64,000 nucleotides of DNA from Tistrella mobilis (GCF_041468085.1 NZ_CP121017.1:2979676-3043675); one strand, 5' to 3'; shown: positions 1-9,312, numbered from the stretch's first letter. Numbers and translations are program-made. The notes: a model not told the origin generated them from the sequence alone.

Positions 1-656
1 GGCTCACCGCCAATGCCTGGACCACCCGCCTCACCGTCAAGGCCACCGACAGCGTCGAAAAGCTCGACATCGGCAATTACGACCTCTCCGGCTCCAGCAG
101 CGCCGACATCTTCGATCTCTCGGGCCTCGGCGGCTACACCGACCCCAACACCGTCATCGACCTCGGCGGCGGCAATGATCAGTTCACCGGCAGCGCCGTC
201 ACCGATCTGGTCGATGGCGGCGACGGCAACGACCTTCTGAAAGGCGGTGCCGGCCGGGACCAGTTCTTCGGCAATCGTGGCAACGACACCATCTCCGGTG
301 GCAATGACGCGGATCTGCTGATGGGGGGGGTGGGTGCAGACCAGCTCACTGGCGGTGCCGGTGGTGATCGCTTCATTTACACGGGCACCGGCGACAGTAC
401 GACCGCCACCTCGGGCCGCGACACCATCGTCGATTTCAGGCGGGCGGATGGCGACAAGATCGACCTGTCGGCGTTCAACGGAACCTTCTCCTTCATCGGC
501 ACGTCCGGCTTCACCGGCAAAGCCATGCAGCTCCACACGGTTTCCGCCACATCCGGCCTGCTGATCGAGGCGGACGTCAACGGCGATCGCCTTGCCGATT
601 TCGCCATTTTCGTTGCCGGAGCAAGCGGCCTTGCCGCCGGCGACTTCATCCTCTGA
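1..656 (+). CDS. RTX (calcium-binding repeat) protein, C-terminal part
   Basis: The reading frame is open from the first base and ends with TGA at 654-656, so the gene starts outside the window. The visible part holds glycine/aspartate-rich nonapeptide repeats (GGDGNDLLKGG, NRGNDTISGG, GGVGADQLTGGAGGDRF) of the hemolysin-type calcium-binding family, which fold into a Ca2+-loaded beta-roll outside the cell. The last ~80 residues (TGRDTIVDF, DKIDLSAF, ending AAGDFIL) match the end of the next gene and look like the uncleaved C-terminal signal used by type I secretion. The specific function cannot be told from this part. Confidence 0.85.
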   Translation, partial: LTANAWTTRLTVKATDSVEKLDIGNYDLSGSSSADIFDLSGLGGYTDPNTVIDLGGGNDQFTGSAVTDLVDGGDGNDLLKGGAGRDQFFGNRGNDTISGGNDADLLMGGVGADQLTGGAGGDRFIYTGTGDSTTATSGRDTIVDFRRADGDKIDLSAFNGTFSFIGTSGFTGKAMQLHTVSATSGLLIEADVNGDRLADFAIFVAGASGLAAGDFIL

Positions 657-766
657 CCCCGGGCCATCGCCTCAAGGCCGCCCCTGTCTTCACGATTTAC
701 TTTGGCGGTGCCCTACCGCAGGATGCGAGCCAGAATTCCCGTCGCCTCACATGAAGTGGCAGATCC

Positions 767-2707
767 ATGGCAACCATCCGCGGCACCTCGGGCAATAACA
801 GGCTCACCGGCACCGATGTTGCCGACACGCTCTACGGGCTCGACGGCAACGACGTCCTCGATGGCGGCGAGGGCAATGATCTCTATGACGGCGGCAACGG
901 CAACGACACCTTCCTGATCTGGGGCGCGACCGGCATCGACACCTTCCGTGGCGGTGCCGGTACCGACACCATCCGGTTGACCGACGGGGCCAGTACCGCC
1001 AGCTTCGTGCTCGGCACCAAGGCGTCGGTGGAGCGGATCGATTTTGCCGGTTTCGACCTCACCGGCACGGAAGGCGACGACGTCTTCGATCTCGGGGGGG
1101 TGATCAGCCTGATCGGCCGGCGGACGATCTGGCTGAACGACGGCGATGACCGCTTCACCGGCTCGGCCGCCGGCGACAGCGTTCATGGCGGCACCGGCGA
1201 CGACCGCCTGGATGGCGGGGCCGGTGACGACATCCTCGAAGGCGGGATCGGCAACGACACGCTGATCGGAAATGACGGCAATGACCGCATCGTGCTGCAG
1301 GGGCGGACCGGCCAGGACAAGATCCTGGGCGGCGCCGGCACCGACCGTGTGGTGATCGCAGGCGGCACCCAGCTGAGCTATCTGTCGCTCAACGCATCGG
1401 CCTCGATCGAAATTCTGCGCTTCGAGACCGGTGCTGCGCTGGAAGGCACCAGCGGACGCGATACCATCGATCTCTCGGGCGTCACCGCCTATGAAAACCG
1501 TCAGACCATCCGTCTCGGATCGGGGGCCGACAGCTTCAACGGCTCAAAGGCCGGGGACATGGTCGACGGCGGCAACGGCGATGACCGGCTTCTGGGCGGC
1601 GACGGTAACGACATCCTGGAAGGCGGCGCCGGCAACGACGTGCTGAACGGCGGCAATGGCAACGACATCTTCCGCGTCCAGGGCGCCTTCGGGGTCGATT
1701 CCTATAGCGGCGGCACCGGCACCGACACGCTGGAGATCGTCGGCGGCGCCCAGACCAGCAGCCTGCGGCTGCCGGCCAGCACATCGGTCGAGGTCCTGAA
1801 GTTCAACGGCTTCGACCTGAGCGGCACGGATGACAACGATCATTTCGACTTCAGCGGCATCACCACGATCATCGGCCGGCGCACCATCTGGCTGAATGAC
1901 GGCGACGACGTCTTCACCGGCTCCGGAACCGTCGATGAGGTTCATGGCGGCGAGGGTGACGACCGCATCGAAGGCGGCGCCGGTAACGACATCATCGAAG
2001 GGGGCGGCGGCAGCGACACGCTGCTCGGCGACAGCGGCAACGACATCTTCCGGGTCCAGGGCGATTTCGGTGCCGATATCATCCGCGGCGGCACCGGCAC
2101 GGATACACTGCAGGTGGTTGCAGGCGCCGAGACCTCTGCGTTGACCCTGGACGCTGCCGCCTCGGTCGAAATCCTTGCCTTCACCAAGGCCGACCTCAAC
2201 GGCACGGATGGCAATGACGACTTCAACCTCTCCGGCGTCACAAAGATCACCAATGGCCGGACGATCTGGCTCAATGCCGGCAATGACGTCTTCATCGGAT
2301 CGCAGACCGTCGACCGGGTCCACGGTGGCGCCGGCAATGACCGTCTGCAGGGCGGCAAGGGCGCCGATATCCTGAGCGGCGGTACCGGGCGCGACAGCTT
2401 CGTCTACACCGCCGCCTCGGACAGCACCGTTGCCGCCACCGGCCGCGACCGGATTGAAGATTTTTCGCGCGTTCAAGGGGATAAGATCGACCTTTCCGCT
2501 ATGGATGCCGTCACCGGCACCAGCGGCAATCAGGCCTTCACCTATGTCGGCAGCGCCGGCTATTCGGGCAAAGGGGGCGAAATACGGGTGGCTGCGGTAA
2601 CCGGCGGCGTGCTGGTCTATGCCGACCTCGACGGTGATAAATCATCGGATATGAGCATCCTCGTCGCCGGCATCACCAGCCTGACGGCCGCCGACTTCAT
2701 CCTTTGA
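767..2707 (+). CDS. RTX repeat protein, probable type I secretion substrate
   Basis: 646 residues with no N-terminal signal peptide and no recognisable catalytic domain. Four tandem modules of 126-127 residues are visible (the SVE/SIE motif recurs at about 1025, 1403, 1784 and 2162). Each has a beta-strand segment ending in RRTIWLNDGDD or similar, followed by GGxGxDxxxGG nonapeptides. The C-terminus (TGRDRIEDF, DKIDLSAMD, LTAADFIL) matches that of the preceding gene, so the two are tandem paralogues. Family knowledge places such proteins at the cell surface or in the medium after export by an ABC/MFP/TolC system; no exporter genes are seen nearby. ATG at 767 is chosen because the repeats begin directly after it; the ribosome binding site is weak. 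Confidence 0.85.
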   Translation: MATIRGTSGNNRLTGTDVADTLYGLDGNDVLDGGEGNDLYDGGNGNDTFLIWGATGIDTFRGGAGTDTIRLTDGASTASFVLGTKASVERIDFAGFDLTGTEGDDVFDLGGVISLIGRRTIWLNDGDDRFTGSAAGDSVHGGTGDDRLDGGAGDDILEGGIGNDTLIGNDGNDRIVLQGRTGQDKILGGAGTDRVVIAGGTQLSYLSLNASASIEILRFETGAALEGTSGRDTIDLSGVTAYENRQTIRLGSGADSFNGSKAGDMVDGGNGDDRLLGGDGNDILEGGAGNDVLNGGNGNDIFRVQGAFGVDSYSGGTGTDTLEIVGGAQTSSLRLPASTSVEVLKFNGFDLSGTDDNDHFDFSGITTIIGRRTIWLNDGDDVFTGSGTVDEVHGGEGDDRIEGGAGNDIIEGGGGSDTLLGDSGNDIFRVQGDFGADIIRGGTGTDTLQVVAGAETSALTLDAAASVEILAFTKADLNGTDGNDDFNLSGVTKITNGRTIWLNAGNDVFIGSQTVDRVHGGAGNDRLQGGKGADILSGGTGRDSFVYTAASDSTVAATGRDRIEDFSRVQGDKIDLSAMDAVTGTSGNQAFTYVGSAGYSGKGGEIRVAAVTGGVLVYADLDGDKSSDMSILVAGITSLTAADFIL

Positions 2708-2715
2708 CCAATGTC

Positions 2716-3135
2716 TCAGCCGCCGACCCAGGCATCGGCATAGGCGTCGGTGGCGGGGATCACCCGGATCAGATCGATCATCGTGCCCGCCGGGTCGCGG
2801 ATGATGAAATGCCGCTGGCCGAAAGCCTCGTCGCGCAGCGGCAAAAGCACCTCGACGCCCTCTGCCGCCTGCAGCCTTGCCCATTCGGCATCGACATCTT
2901 CGACCTCCAGGTTCAGCAGCACGCCACCGACCGGCCGGCGAAACCCGGCCGGCACGGTCTCGTGGGCTTGGTCCAGCACCGCCAGGTTCACCTCGGGATG
3001 GGTGGCATGGCGCAGATGCACGTACCAGTCCGCGACGAAGACCGGCGCGAAGCCCAGATGCATCTGCCAGAAGGCGGCCGTCTCGGCCACACGATCGGTC
3101 ATGATCACCGGATACCAGCTGTCGATTCTCATCAT
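2716..3135 (-). CDS. VOC superfamily (glyoxalase/bleomycin-resistance fold) protein
   Basis: About 139 residues. It begins [23 protein letters not shown], typical of a single-domain vicinal-oxygen-chelate protein, and contains the late motif [18 protein letters not shown]. These small proteins bind metal or sequester small hydrophobic molecules; the substrate is not predictable. The start at 3135 is preferred over an upstream TTG at 3204 because a GGGAGGGA ribosome binding site lies about 7 bases before this ATG (a second ATG follows at 3132). It is transcribed divergently from the TetR-type gene at 3294, with a perfect palindrome between them, so it is the likely target of that regulator. 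Confidence 0.8.
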   Translation of the reverse strand: MMRIDSWYPVIMTDRVAETAAFWQMHLGFAPVFVADWYVHLRHATHPEVNLAVLDQAHETVPAGFRRPVGGVLLNLEVEDVDAEWARLQAAEGVEVLLPLRDEAFGQRHFIIRDPAGTMIDLIRVIPATDAYADAWVGG

Positions 3136-3200
3136 CCGTCCCTCCCCCGGGCCCAGGGCACCATCGCGCCCGGCCGCTCTTGAACAACCACCACCATTAA

Positions 3201-3221
3201 ACAAACAGGCAGACTGTTTGT
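3201..3221. promoter_or_regulatory. Candidate TetR operator (21-bp inverted repeat)
   Basis: Perfect 8-base arms ACAAACAG and CTGTTTGT are separated by 5 bases. The site lies between the divergent VOC gene and the TetR-family gene, in a short AT-rich stretch that could hold both promoters. Size and position are those of a TetR-family autoregulatory operator; binding is inferred. Confidence 0.65.
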
Positions 3222-3293
3222 AAATATCCTGATTGCGGGCGCCGCCCTGGGCGCGTAGCTTCAGCTCCGGACAGGCTGGGGGTTGGACGGATC

Positions 3294-3896
3294 ATGACCG
3301 GAGGCATCGGACGGCGGAGCAATCGCGCGCGCTCGGAAGATACCCGGCGCCGGCTGATCCAGGCTGCCCGCAAGGCCTTCGCCGACAAGGGTTATGCCGC
3401 GACCGGCACGCCGGAACTGGTTGCCGCCACCGGGCTCAGCCGCGGTGCGCTCTATCATCAGTTTCCCGACAAGGCGACCCTGTTCCGGGCGGTTCTGGAG
3501 GATGCCCAGCAGGAGGTCGTGGCCGCGATCGAGGATGCAGCCGCGGCGGCACCGGATGCCCTTGCCGCCCTGCGCCTGGGGTCGCGCGCCTTCGTGGCCG
3601 CCTGCATGCGCCCCGGCATTCGCCGGATCGTGCTGATAGACGGCCCGGCCGTGCTCGGCTGGCAGGTCTGGCGGGACGTGGATGCCGCCCATGCGCTGGG
3701 CACGCTGATCGCGGGCCTCGACGCCCTGGCCCAGGCCGGACGGCTGCGCCCCGGCCTTACCGTTCAGGCCACGGCCCTGCTGCTCTCGGGCGCGCTCAAC
3801 GAAGCGGCGCTGGCGGCGAGCGAGGGCCGGCTCGGCGATGCCGAGATCGCCACGGCGATCGATGCCCTGCTCGACGGGATCAGCCGGCCGGCGTGA
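3294..3896 (+). CDS. TetR/AcrR family transcriptional regulator
   Basis: 200 residues. The N-terminal helix-turn-helix (about residues 12-58) reads RRRLIQAARKAFADKGYAAT followed by LVAATGLSRGALYHQFPDKATLF, the classic TetR signature. The C-terminal ~130 residues form the ligand-binding and dimerisation domain, whose ligand cannot be deduced. It is divergent from the VOC gene with the 21-bp palindrome at 3201-3221 between them, so it probably represses itself and that gene. Its 3' end overlaps the convergent hydrolase gene by 17 bases. Confidence 0.9.
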   Translation: MTGGIGRRSNRARSEDTRRRLIQAARKAFADKGYAATGTPELVAATGLSRGALYHQFPDKATLFRAVLEDAQQEVVAAIEDAAAAAPDALAALRLGSRAFVAACMRPGIRRIVLIDGPAVLGWQVWRDVDAAHALGTLIAGLDALAQAGRLRPGLTVQATALLLSGALNEAALAASEGRLGDAEIATAIDALLDGISRPA

Positions 3897-4686
3897 CGAA
3901 ATCCACCGCCCGGGCGATCACCCGGGCGTCGGCCAGGATCCGGGCATGGCCCAGCCCGTCCAGTTCCACCAGATGCGCCCCCGGCCAGGCGCCGGCAGAG
4001 GCGCGCCCCGCCGCGATCGGCACCACCCGGTCATCGGCAGAATGGAAGAACAAGGCCGGCACCGTCGCCGTCCGGGCCTGACGCGGCAGGTTCATCTCGT
4101 GAAGCCGCGCGCCCAGGCGGTCCAGCTCCACCTCAAACGCCGTGCGCGCCGCCTCGTCATACCCCATCTGCGCCGCCAGCGCCCGGGCACCATCCAGATA
4201 GCGCGCCGGTGCCGCCACAAAGGCCAGCCGCGCCACCCGGGCACCCTCTTCCAGCACGGCGACGGCAGAGGCCGCACAGCCGATCGAATGGGCGATCAGC
4301 CCCTCCACCGACCCCACCGCCGCAATCACCGCGGCCACCGCCCGCGCCAGCACCGGGATCGGCGCAATCTCGCCGCCGGACCGGCCATGTCCCGGCAGAT
4401 CGAACGCCACCACCCGGCAGCCTGCCGCCAGCAGGGGCGCCACGAAGCCGGCCATGTCGGCATGGCTGCCATCCCAGCCATGGACCAGCATCACCACAGG
4501 CCCATCGGCGCCCCACTGATAAAGGGCAAGTGTCTCGCCGTCGAATGCCAGATCACCCCGCAGGGCCGGCGGCAGCTCCACCCAGGCCGGCCGGGCGCGG
4601 CTGCGATCGGGGGTGACGAAAGCCCGGGCCAGATCGGCCGGTGCGGGCGCGGCGCGTGGCGCCGTGGCAGGGGTGCTGCTCGACAT
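3880..4686 (-). CDS. Alpha/beta hydrolase
   Basis: About 268 residues. The fold is shown by VVMLVHGWDGSHADM (oxyanion-hole HGW), DLPGHGRS, a nucleophile elbow AHSIGCA in place of the usual GxSxG, an acid residue in HSADDRVVP and the catalytic histidine in LDGLGHARIL. The start is uncertain: ATG at 4686 is used, while an in-frame TTG at 4719 would add 11 residues. It is divergent from the thiolase gene across an interval carrying a 14-bp palindrome. Substrate unknown; a soluble esterase, lipase-like enzyme or C-C hydrolase is possible. Confidence 0.8.
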   Translation of the reverse strand: MSSSTPATAPRAAPAPADLARAFVTPDRSRARPAWVELPPALRGDLAFDGETLALYQWGADGPVVMLVHGWDGSHADMAGFVAPLLAAGCRVVAFDLPGHGRSGGEIAPIPVLARAVAAVIAAVGSVEGLIAHSIGCAASAVAVLEEGARVARLAFVAAPARYLDGARALAAQMGYDEAARTAFEVELDRLGARLHEMNLPRQARTATVPALFFHSADDRVVPIAAGRASAGAWPGAHLVELDGLGHARILADARVIARAVDFVTPAG

Positions 4687-4721
4687 GGGAACGACGGGCT
4701 CCGATACGGGTTGACTCAATT

Positions 4722-4735
4722 ATGATGATCATCAT
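4722..4735. promoter_or_regulatory. Palindrome ATGATGATCATCAT in divergent promoter region
   Basis: A perfect 14-bp palindrome lies in the 109-bp interval between the divergent hydrolase (start 4686) and thiolase (start 4796) genes. It is AT-rich against GC-rich surroundings. A dimeric regulator may bind here; the binding protein is unknown, and the local ATC/GAT repetition leaves room for chance. Confidence 0.4.
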
Positions 4736-4795
4736 CATTAACAGCATCAACCGCTCCCGTAAAGCGCCACCGCCCCATCCGAAGGTGTCTCCCCC

Positions 4796-5953
4796 ATGAC
4801 CCGCACCGTCATCGCCGGCTATGTCCGGACCCCGTTCCATTTCGCCCGCAAGGGCGCGCTCGCCGGCATGCGCCCTGACGATCTGGCCGCGATCACGCTG
4901 CGCGGGCTGATCGACCGCAGCGGGCTCGATCCGCGGCTGATCGAGGATGTGATCATGGGCTGCGCCTATCCCGAAGGCGAACAGGGCGACAATGTCGCCC
5001 GCATCGCATCCCTGCTCGCCGGCCTGCCGATCGAGACCGGCGGCATGACCGTCAACCGCTTCTGCGGCTCATCCATGTCGGCCATCCACATCGCCCATGG
5101 CCAGATCGCGACCGGTGCGGGGGACGCCTTCATCTGCGCCGGGGTCGAATCCATGACCCGCGTGCCCCAGGGCGGGTTCAGCTTTTCACCCAACCCGCGC
5201 TTCCGCAGCCCCGATCTGCCGGATGCCGAGATCATGACCGAGGCCCATATCACCATGGGCCGCACGGCCGAGAACGTGGCCGCACGCTATGGCATCGACC
5301 GTGCGGCCCAAGAGGCTTTCGCGCTCCGCTCCCAGCAGAAGGCGCGCGATGCCCAGGCAGCCGGCCGGCTTGCCGACGAGATCGTGGCGGTGCACACGCC
5401 CGACGGCGTGGTCGATGCCGATGGCTGCCTGCGCCCCGGCACCACGCTCGAAGGCCTGGCGGGGCTGAAGCCCGCCTTCGCTGCCGACGGCACGGTGACC
5501 GCGGGAACGGCGTCGCCGCTGACCGACGGCGCCGTGGCGGTTCTCGTCACCTCGGAAGGCTTCGCCCGCGCCCAGGGCCTGCCGGTCATGGCGGTGATCC
5601 GCGCCACCGCGATCGCTGGCTGCCCGCCCGAAATCATGGGCATCGGCCCGGTGCCGGCCAGCCGCAAGGCGCTTGCCCGTGCCGGCATCGGGGTGGGTGA
5701 TCTCGGCGTCGTCGAGATCAACGAGGCCTTCGCCAGCCAGGCGGTGGCCTGCCTGCGCGCGCTGGAGATCCCCGAAGACATCGTCAACCCGGATGGCGGC
5801 GCCATAGCACTCGGCCATCCGCTGGGGGCCACCGGCGCGCGGATCACCGCCAAGGCGGCTCAGCAGCTGATGCGGGGTGGCGGCCGCTTCGCGCTCGCCA
5901 CCCAGTGCATCGGCGGCGGTCAGGGCATCGCCACGGTCCTGGAAGCCGTCTGA
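4796..5953 (+). CDS. Acetyl-CoA C-acyltransferase (thiolase)
   Basis: 385 residues, the usual thiolase length. The acyl-accepting cysteine is Cys90 in VNRFCGSSMSAI. The general-base histidine is His341 in IALGHPLGATGAR, and the second cysteine is Cys371 in ATQCIGGGQG. The enzyme makes or cleaves a 3-ketoacyl-CoA with acetyl-CoA in the cytoplasm (beta-oxidation, or a beta-ketoadipyl-CoA thiolase role in aromatic degradation). No hydratase or dehydrogenase gene sits directly beside it, so the chain it serves is open. It is divergent from the hydrolase gene. Confidence 0.92.
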   Translation: MTRTVIAGYVRTPFHFARKGALAGMRPDDLAAITLRGLIDRSGLDPRLIEDVIMGCAYPEGEQGDNVARIASLLAGLPIETGGMTVNRFCGSSMSAIHIAHGQIATGAGDAFICAGVESMTRVPQGGFSFSPNPRFRSPDLPDAEIMTEAHITMGRTAENVAARYGIDRAAQEAFALRSQQKARDAQAAGRLADEIVAVHTPDGVVDADGCLRPGTTLEGLAGLKPAFAADGTVTAGTASPLTDGAVAVLVTSEGFARAQGLPVMAVIRATAIAGCPPEIMGIGPVPASRKALARAGIGVGDLGVVEINEAFASQAVACLRALEIPEDIVNPDGGAIALGHPLGATGARITAKAAQQLMRGGGRFALATQCIGGGQGIATVLEAV

Positions 5954-7038
5954 TCGGCGAGCCTGCGGTCGAAAGCCGCCCAGACACCGTCGGGCCCGTC
6001 CCAGGCGCCGCGGGTGGCGCCCTTGGAATACTCGGTGGCACGCTGCTCGAAGAAATTCGCGTGCTCCACCCCGTTCAGGATTTCGACCAGCCAGGGCAGC
6101 GGGTGCGGCACCAGCGGCCGCGCGCCCTGGTCGGGGTCAGAGAAACAGCCGTGAACCGGGGTCAGCCCCAGCTGGGTCAGCCGCCAGTCGGCGATGTAGC
6201 GGACATAGGCCTTCACCTCTTCCGGCCGCAGCCCCTCGACCGGCCCCAGTTCGAAGGCAAGATCGATGAAGCGGTCTTCCAGGCCGACCATGGTCTTCGC
6301 CACATCGGTGATGTCGTCGCGCACCGCCCGGGTGACCGCGCCGGTCTCGCGGTGCCATTCATGGAACAGGCGGATGATGCCTTCGCAATGCAGGCTTTCG
6401 TCGCGGACCGACCAGCTGACGATCTGGCCCATGCCGTTCATCTTGTTGTGGCGCGGGAAGTTGAGCAGCATTGCGAAGCTTGCGAACAGCGCCATGCCCT
6501 CGGTGAAGGCACCGAACATGGCCAGCGTCCGCGCCACATCGGCCACCGTGCCGGTGCCGAAGCTGTGCATGTAATCGGCCTTGGCGCGCATGTCGGCATA
6601 GTCGCGGAAGGCTTCGAACTCGGCCTTGGGCATGCCCAGCGTCTTCAGCAGCAGCGCATAGGCATCGATATGCACCGTCTCCATGTTCGAGAAGGCGGCC
6701 ATCATCATCTGGATTTCCAGCGGCTGGAACAGCGGCAGATAGCGCTTCAGATAATTGTCGCCCACCTCGATGTCAGACTGGGTGAAGAAGCGGAAGATCT
6801 GGGTCAGCAGGCCGCGATCGGCATCGCTCAACCGGTCCGAGGTCCAGTCCTTGACGTCGCCGCCAAGCGGCACCTCCTCTCCCATCCAGTGGATCTGCTG
6901 CTGCCGTTTCCAGAAGGCATAGGCCCAGGGATAGCGCTCCACGTCATAGGTGCCGGTGGCGGTCAGCAGCCCGACCCGGCCGGTGCCGACCAGGGTCATC
7001 GGGTCGACATGCCCCGGGATCATGCGCCTCACTGACAT
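5920..7038 (-). CDS. nrdB: Ribonucleotide reductase class I, beta (radical) subunit
   Basis: 372 residues. The di-iron and tyrosyl-radical signature is intact: ETVHIDAY supplies an iron-ligand Glu and His plus the radical Tyr, and DESLHCEG supplies the second Glu/His pair. With NrdA it converts ribonucleotides to deoxyribonucleotides by an oxygen-dependent, B12-independent mechanism. The start is the ATG at 7038 ([13 protein letters not shown]); it overlaps the 3' end of nrdA by 10 bases, indicating translational coupling. The gene is therefore under the cobalamin riboswitch at 9083-9275. Its 3' end overlaps the convergent thiolase gene by 34 bases. Confidence 0.94.
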   Translation of the reverse strand: MSVRRMIPGHVDPMTLVGTGRVGLLTATGTYDVERYPWAYAFWKRQQQIHWMGEEVPLGGDVKDWTSDRLSDADRGLLTQIFRFFTQSDIEVGDNYLKRYLPLFQPLEIQMMMAAFSNMETVHIDAYALLLKTLGMPKAEFEAFRDYADMRAKADYMHSFGTGTVADVARTLAMFGAFTEGMALFASFAMLLNFPRHNKMNGMGQIVSWSVRDESLHCEGIIRLFHEWHRETGAVTRAVRDDITDVAKTMVGLEDRFIDLAFELGPVEGLRPEEVKAYVRYIADWRLTQLGLTPVHGCFSDPDQGARPLVPHPLPWLVEILNGVEHANFFEQRATEYSKGATRGAWDGPDGVWAAFDRRLADQTASRTVAMP

Positions 7039-8933
7039 GCCAGGCACTCCTCGTAATCGGTGCGTGCGGTCGCGGCCAATGTGGCCCCGACACGGGTGCC
7101 GCCGGCAAAGCCCGCCCGCTGAATGGATTTGGAGCGGCAGTAATAGAGGCTCTTCACCCCCCGCTCCCAAGCGGTCCAGTGCAGCATGTGCAGGTCCCAT
7201 TTATCGATATCGGCCGGCAGATACAGGTTCAGCGACTGGCTCTGGCACAGGAAGGGCGCGCGATCGGCCGCCAGTTCCACGATCCAGCGCTGGTCGATCT
7301 CGAAGGCGGTACGGAACACCGCCTTCTCGTCCCCGGTCAGCCCGTCCAGATGCTGCACGGACCCTTCGTGCTCGACGATCGACTGCCAGATCTCGGGCCG
7401 GTCCAGGCCACGTTCGGCCAGCAGCCGGGCCAGATGCGGGTTGCGCACCGGGAAGGCGCCGGACAGCGTCTTGTGGGTGTAGATATTGGCCGGGATCGGC
7501 TCGATACAGGCGCTGGTGCCGCCGCAGATGATGCTGATCGACGCCGTGGGCGCGATGGCGAGCTTGTGGCTGAACCGCGCCTGCATGCCGGCCTCGGCCG
7601 CATCCGGGCAGGGGCCGCGCTCTTCGGCCAGGAACACCGAGGCGCGGTCGGCCTCCTGGCGCAGCCTGCGGAAGATCGCGAGGTTCCAGGCCTTGGCCAT
7701 CGCGCTCTCGAACGGAATGCCGCGCGCCTGAAGGAAGGCGTGGAAGCCCATCACCCCCAGCCCGACCGAGCGTTCGCGCATCGCCGAATAGCGCGCCCGG
7801 GCCATCTCGTCGGGCGCCGTCTCGATGAAACTGGTCAGCACATTGTCGAGGAAGCGCAGCACGTCTTCGACGAAACCCGCCTCGCCCTGCCATTCGTCCC
7901 AGGTTTCGATGTTCAGCGAGGCAAGGCAGCAGACCGCGGTACGCTCTTCATCCAGATGATCGGCGCCGGTCGCGAGCGTGATTTCGCTGCAGAGATTCGA
8001 GGTCGAAACCTTCAGCCCCAGCGCCCGCTGGTGGCGCGGCAGGGCGCGGTTGACCGTATCGATGAACAGCAGATAGGGCTCGCCGGTCTGCAGCCGGGTC
8101 TCAAGGATCCTCTGCCACAGCCGCCTTGCATCGATCCGGCGCAGTATCGCCCCCGATTTCGGGCTGACCAGCGGGAAATCGGCGCCGTCGCGCACCGCCT
8201 CCATGAAGGCATCGGTGATCGCAATGCCGTGATGCAGGTTCAGGCCCTTGCGGTTGAAATCGCCCGAGGCCTTGCGGATTTCGAGGAATTCCTCGATCTC
8301 CGGGTGATGCACGTCCAGATAGACCGCGGCCGAGCCGCGGCGCAGCGAGCCCTGCGAGATCGCCAGCGTCAGCCCGTCCATCACATGGATGAAGGGGATG
8401 ATGCCGGATGTCTCGCCGCAGCCCTTCACCGGCTCGCCGATCGAGCGGACCTCGCCCCAATAGGTGCCGATGCCGCCGCCATTGGACGCAAGCGCCACAT
8501 TCTCGTTCCAGGTGCGCACGATGCCGTCCAGGCTGTCGGGCACGGCGTTCAGGAAGCACGAGATCGGCAGGCCGCGGCTGGTGCCGCCATTGGACAGGAT
8601 CGGCGTCGCCGGCATGAACCAGAGCCGCGAGATCGCATCATAGATCCGCTGGGCATGGGCCCGGTCGTCGGCATAGGCGCAGGCCACCCGCGCGAACAGA
8701 TCCTGATAGCTCTCCCCCGGCATCAGATAACGGTCGCGCAGGGTCGCCTTGCCGAAATCGGTCAGCAACGCATCGCGCCCGCGATCCAGCGCCAGATCGG
8801 CCGGCACCGGCTTGGGGGCCAGCGGAAACGGGATCGGCGCCTGCGGCCGGCGCGGCACGGCTTCGGGCGGCACCGCAGCCGTCACCGGAACCAGATGGCC
8901 GTGCCGGTCGAAGTCGAAGGCGAGAGAGGTCAT
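7029..8933 (-). CDS. nrdA: Ribonucleotide reductase class I, alpha (catalytic) subunit
   Basis: 634 residues, shorter than the enterobacterial enzyme because no N-terminal ATP-cone domain is recognisable. Key motifs: [14 protein letters not shown] (active-site redox Cys), [11 protein letters not shown], the thiyl-radical loop STSNLCSEI with Cys315, [19 protein letters not shown], and the C-terminal swinging pair EECLACQ that receives electrons from thioredoxin or glutaredoxin. The ATG at 8933 (MTSLAFDFD) is preceded by GGGTGAA. Upstream lies a complete cobalamin riboswitch in the same orientation, so expression should fall when B12 is plentiful. That arrangement is known in bacteria that also carry a B12-dependent class II reductase; no nrdJ is in this window. 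Confidence 0.94.
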   Translation of the reverse strand: MTSLAFDFDRHGHLVPVTAAVPPEAVPRRPQAPIPFPLAPKPVPADLALDRGRDALLTDFGKATLRDRYLMPGESYQDLFARVACAYADDRAHAQRIYDAISRLWFMPATPILSNGGTSRGLPISCFLNAVPDSLDGIVRTWNENVALASNGGGIGTYWGEVRSIGEPVKGCGETSGIIPFIHVMDGLTLAISQGSLRRGSAAVYLDVHHPEIEEFLEIRKASGDFNRKGLNLHHGIAITDAFMEAVRDGADFPLVSPKSGAILRRIDARRLWQRILETRLQTGEPYLLFIDTVNRALPRHQRALGLKVSTSNLCSEITLATGADHLDEERTAVCCLASLNIETWDEWQGEAGFVEDVLRFLDNVLTSFIETAPDEMARARYSAMRERSVGLGVMGFHAFLQARGIPFESAMAKAWNLAIFRRLRQEADRASVFLAEERGPCPDAAEAGMQARFSHKLAIAPTASISIICGGTSACIEPIPANIYTHKTLSGAFPVRNPHLARLLAERGLDRPEIWQSIVEHEGSVQHLDGLTGDEKAVFRTAFEIDQRWIVELAADRAPFLCQSQSLNLYLPADIDKWDLHMLHWTAWERGVKSLYYCRSKSIQRAGFAGGTRVGATLAATARTDYEECLACQ

Positions 8934-9082
8934 GACGTTCACCCATCGATCTGCGGACCGGGGCCGGATGAACGCAGGGCAGGCCCGAAAGCGCCGGATG
9001 CGGAACCACAGGCCCGCGGGTCGCCGGACGGAAACCGCCATGCGCCCGCCGGGACTCCCCGCCCAGGGACGTATCATTCCAA

Positions 9083-9275
9083 GGTTCCGGCAGGTCTCCT
9101 GGCTTGCGGGTCACCGCTGCCACGCCGGCCTTCCCGACGGTCGCCCGTCAGTGGCCCTGTCTTCGCGTGGCCGCTCACCGCCTACAGTTGCGGGGACAGC
9201 TCCGGCATTGGCGGGGGGGGTCCCCCGTCGCACCGGATTCCCTCTTAGCCCCAGATCTTGTGGATCTGGGGAACC
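9083..9275 (-). promoter_or_regulatory. Cobalamin (adenosylcobalamin) riboswitch
   Basis: Read on the minus strand, the conserved blocks appear in order: GAATCCGGTGCGAC, GCTGTCCCCGCAACTG with TAGGCGG, GCCACTG, GGGAAGGCCGGCG, and the B12 box GACCCGCAAGCCAGGAGAC. The closing helix P1 pairs GGAACC (9270-9275) with GGTTCC (9083-9088). An optional arm is formed by 9249-9270. The element lies 150 bases upstream of nrdA on the same strand. Ligand binding would shut off nrdAB; whether by termination or by hiding the ribosome binding site cannot be read with certainty. Confidence 0.95.
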
Positions 9276-9312
9276 GAGAACGCCGCATCTTGTGCAGATC
9301 CGTACCCTGCCG

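Noticed and set aside
1544-2476. Long open frame antisense to the RTX gene
   Set aside because: It mirrors the repeat codons of the RTX gene and has no ribosome binding site or family features.
767-2707. Repeats in the RTX gene as a CRISPR array or DNA-level repeat element
   Set aside because: The periodicity follows the protein (nine-residue and 126-residue units) and the units vary in sequence; there are no constant repeats with spacers.
7039-7200. Extended N-terminus for nrdB
   Set aside because: The extra residues are antisense-like, lie inside nrdA and do not match the family; the ATG at 7038 gives the standard start.
9083-9275. Cobalamin riboswitch as the control of prpD or metE
   Set aside because: The conserved blocks read on the minus strand toward nrdA, and the ScfR-type gene lies between it and prpD.
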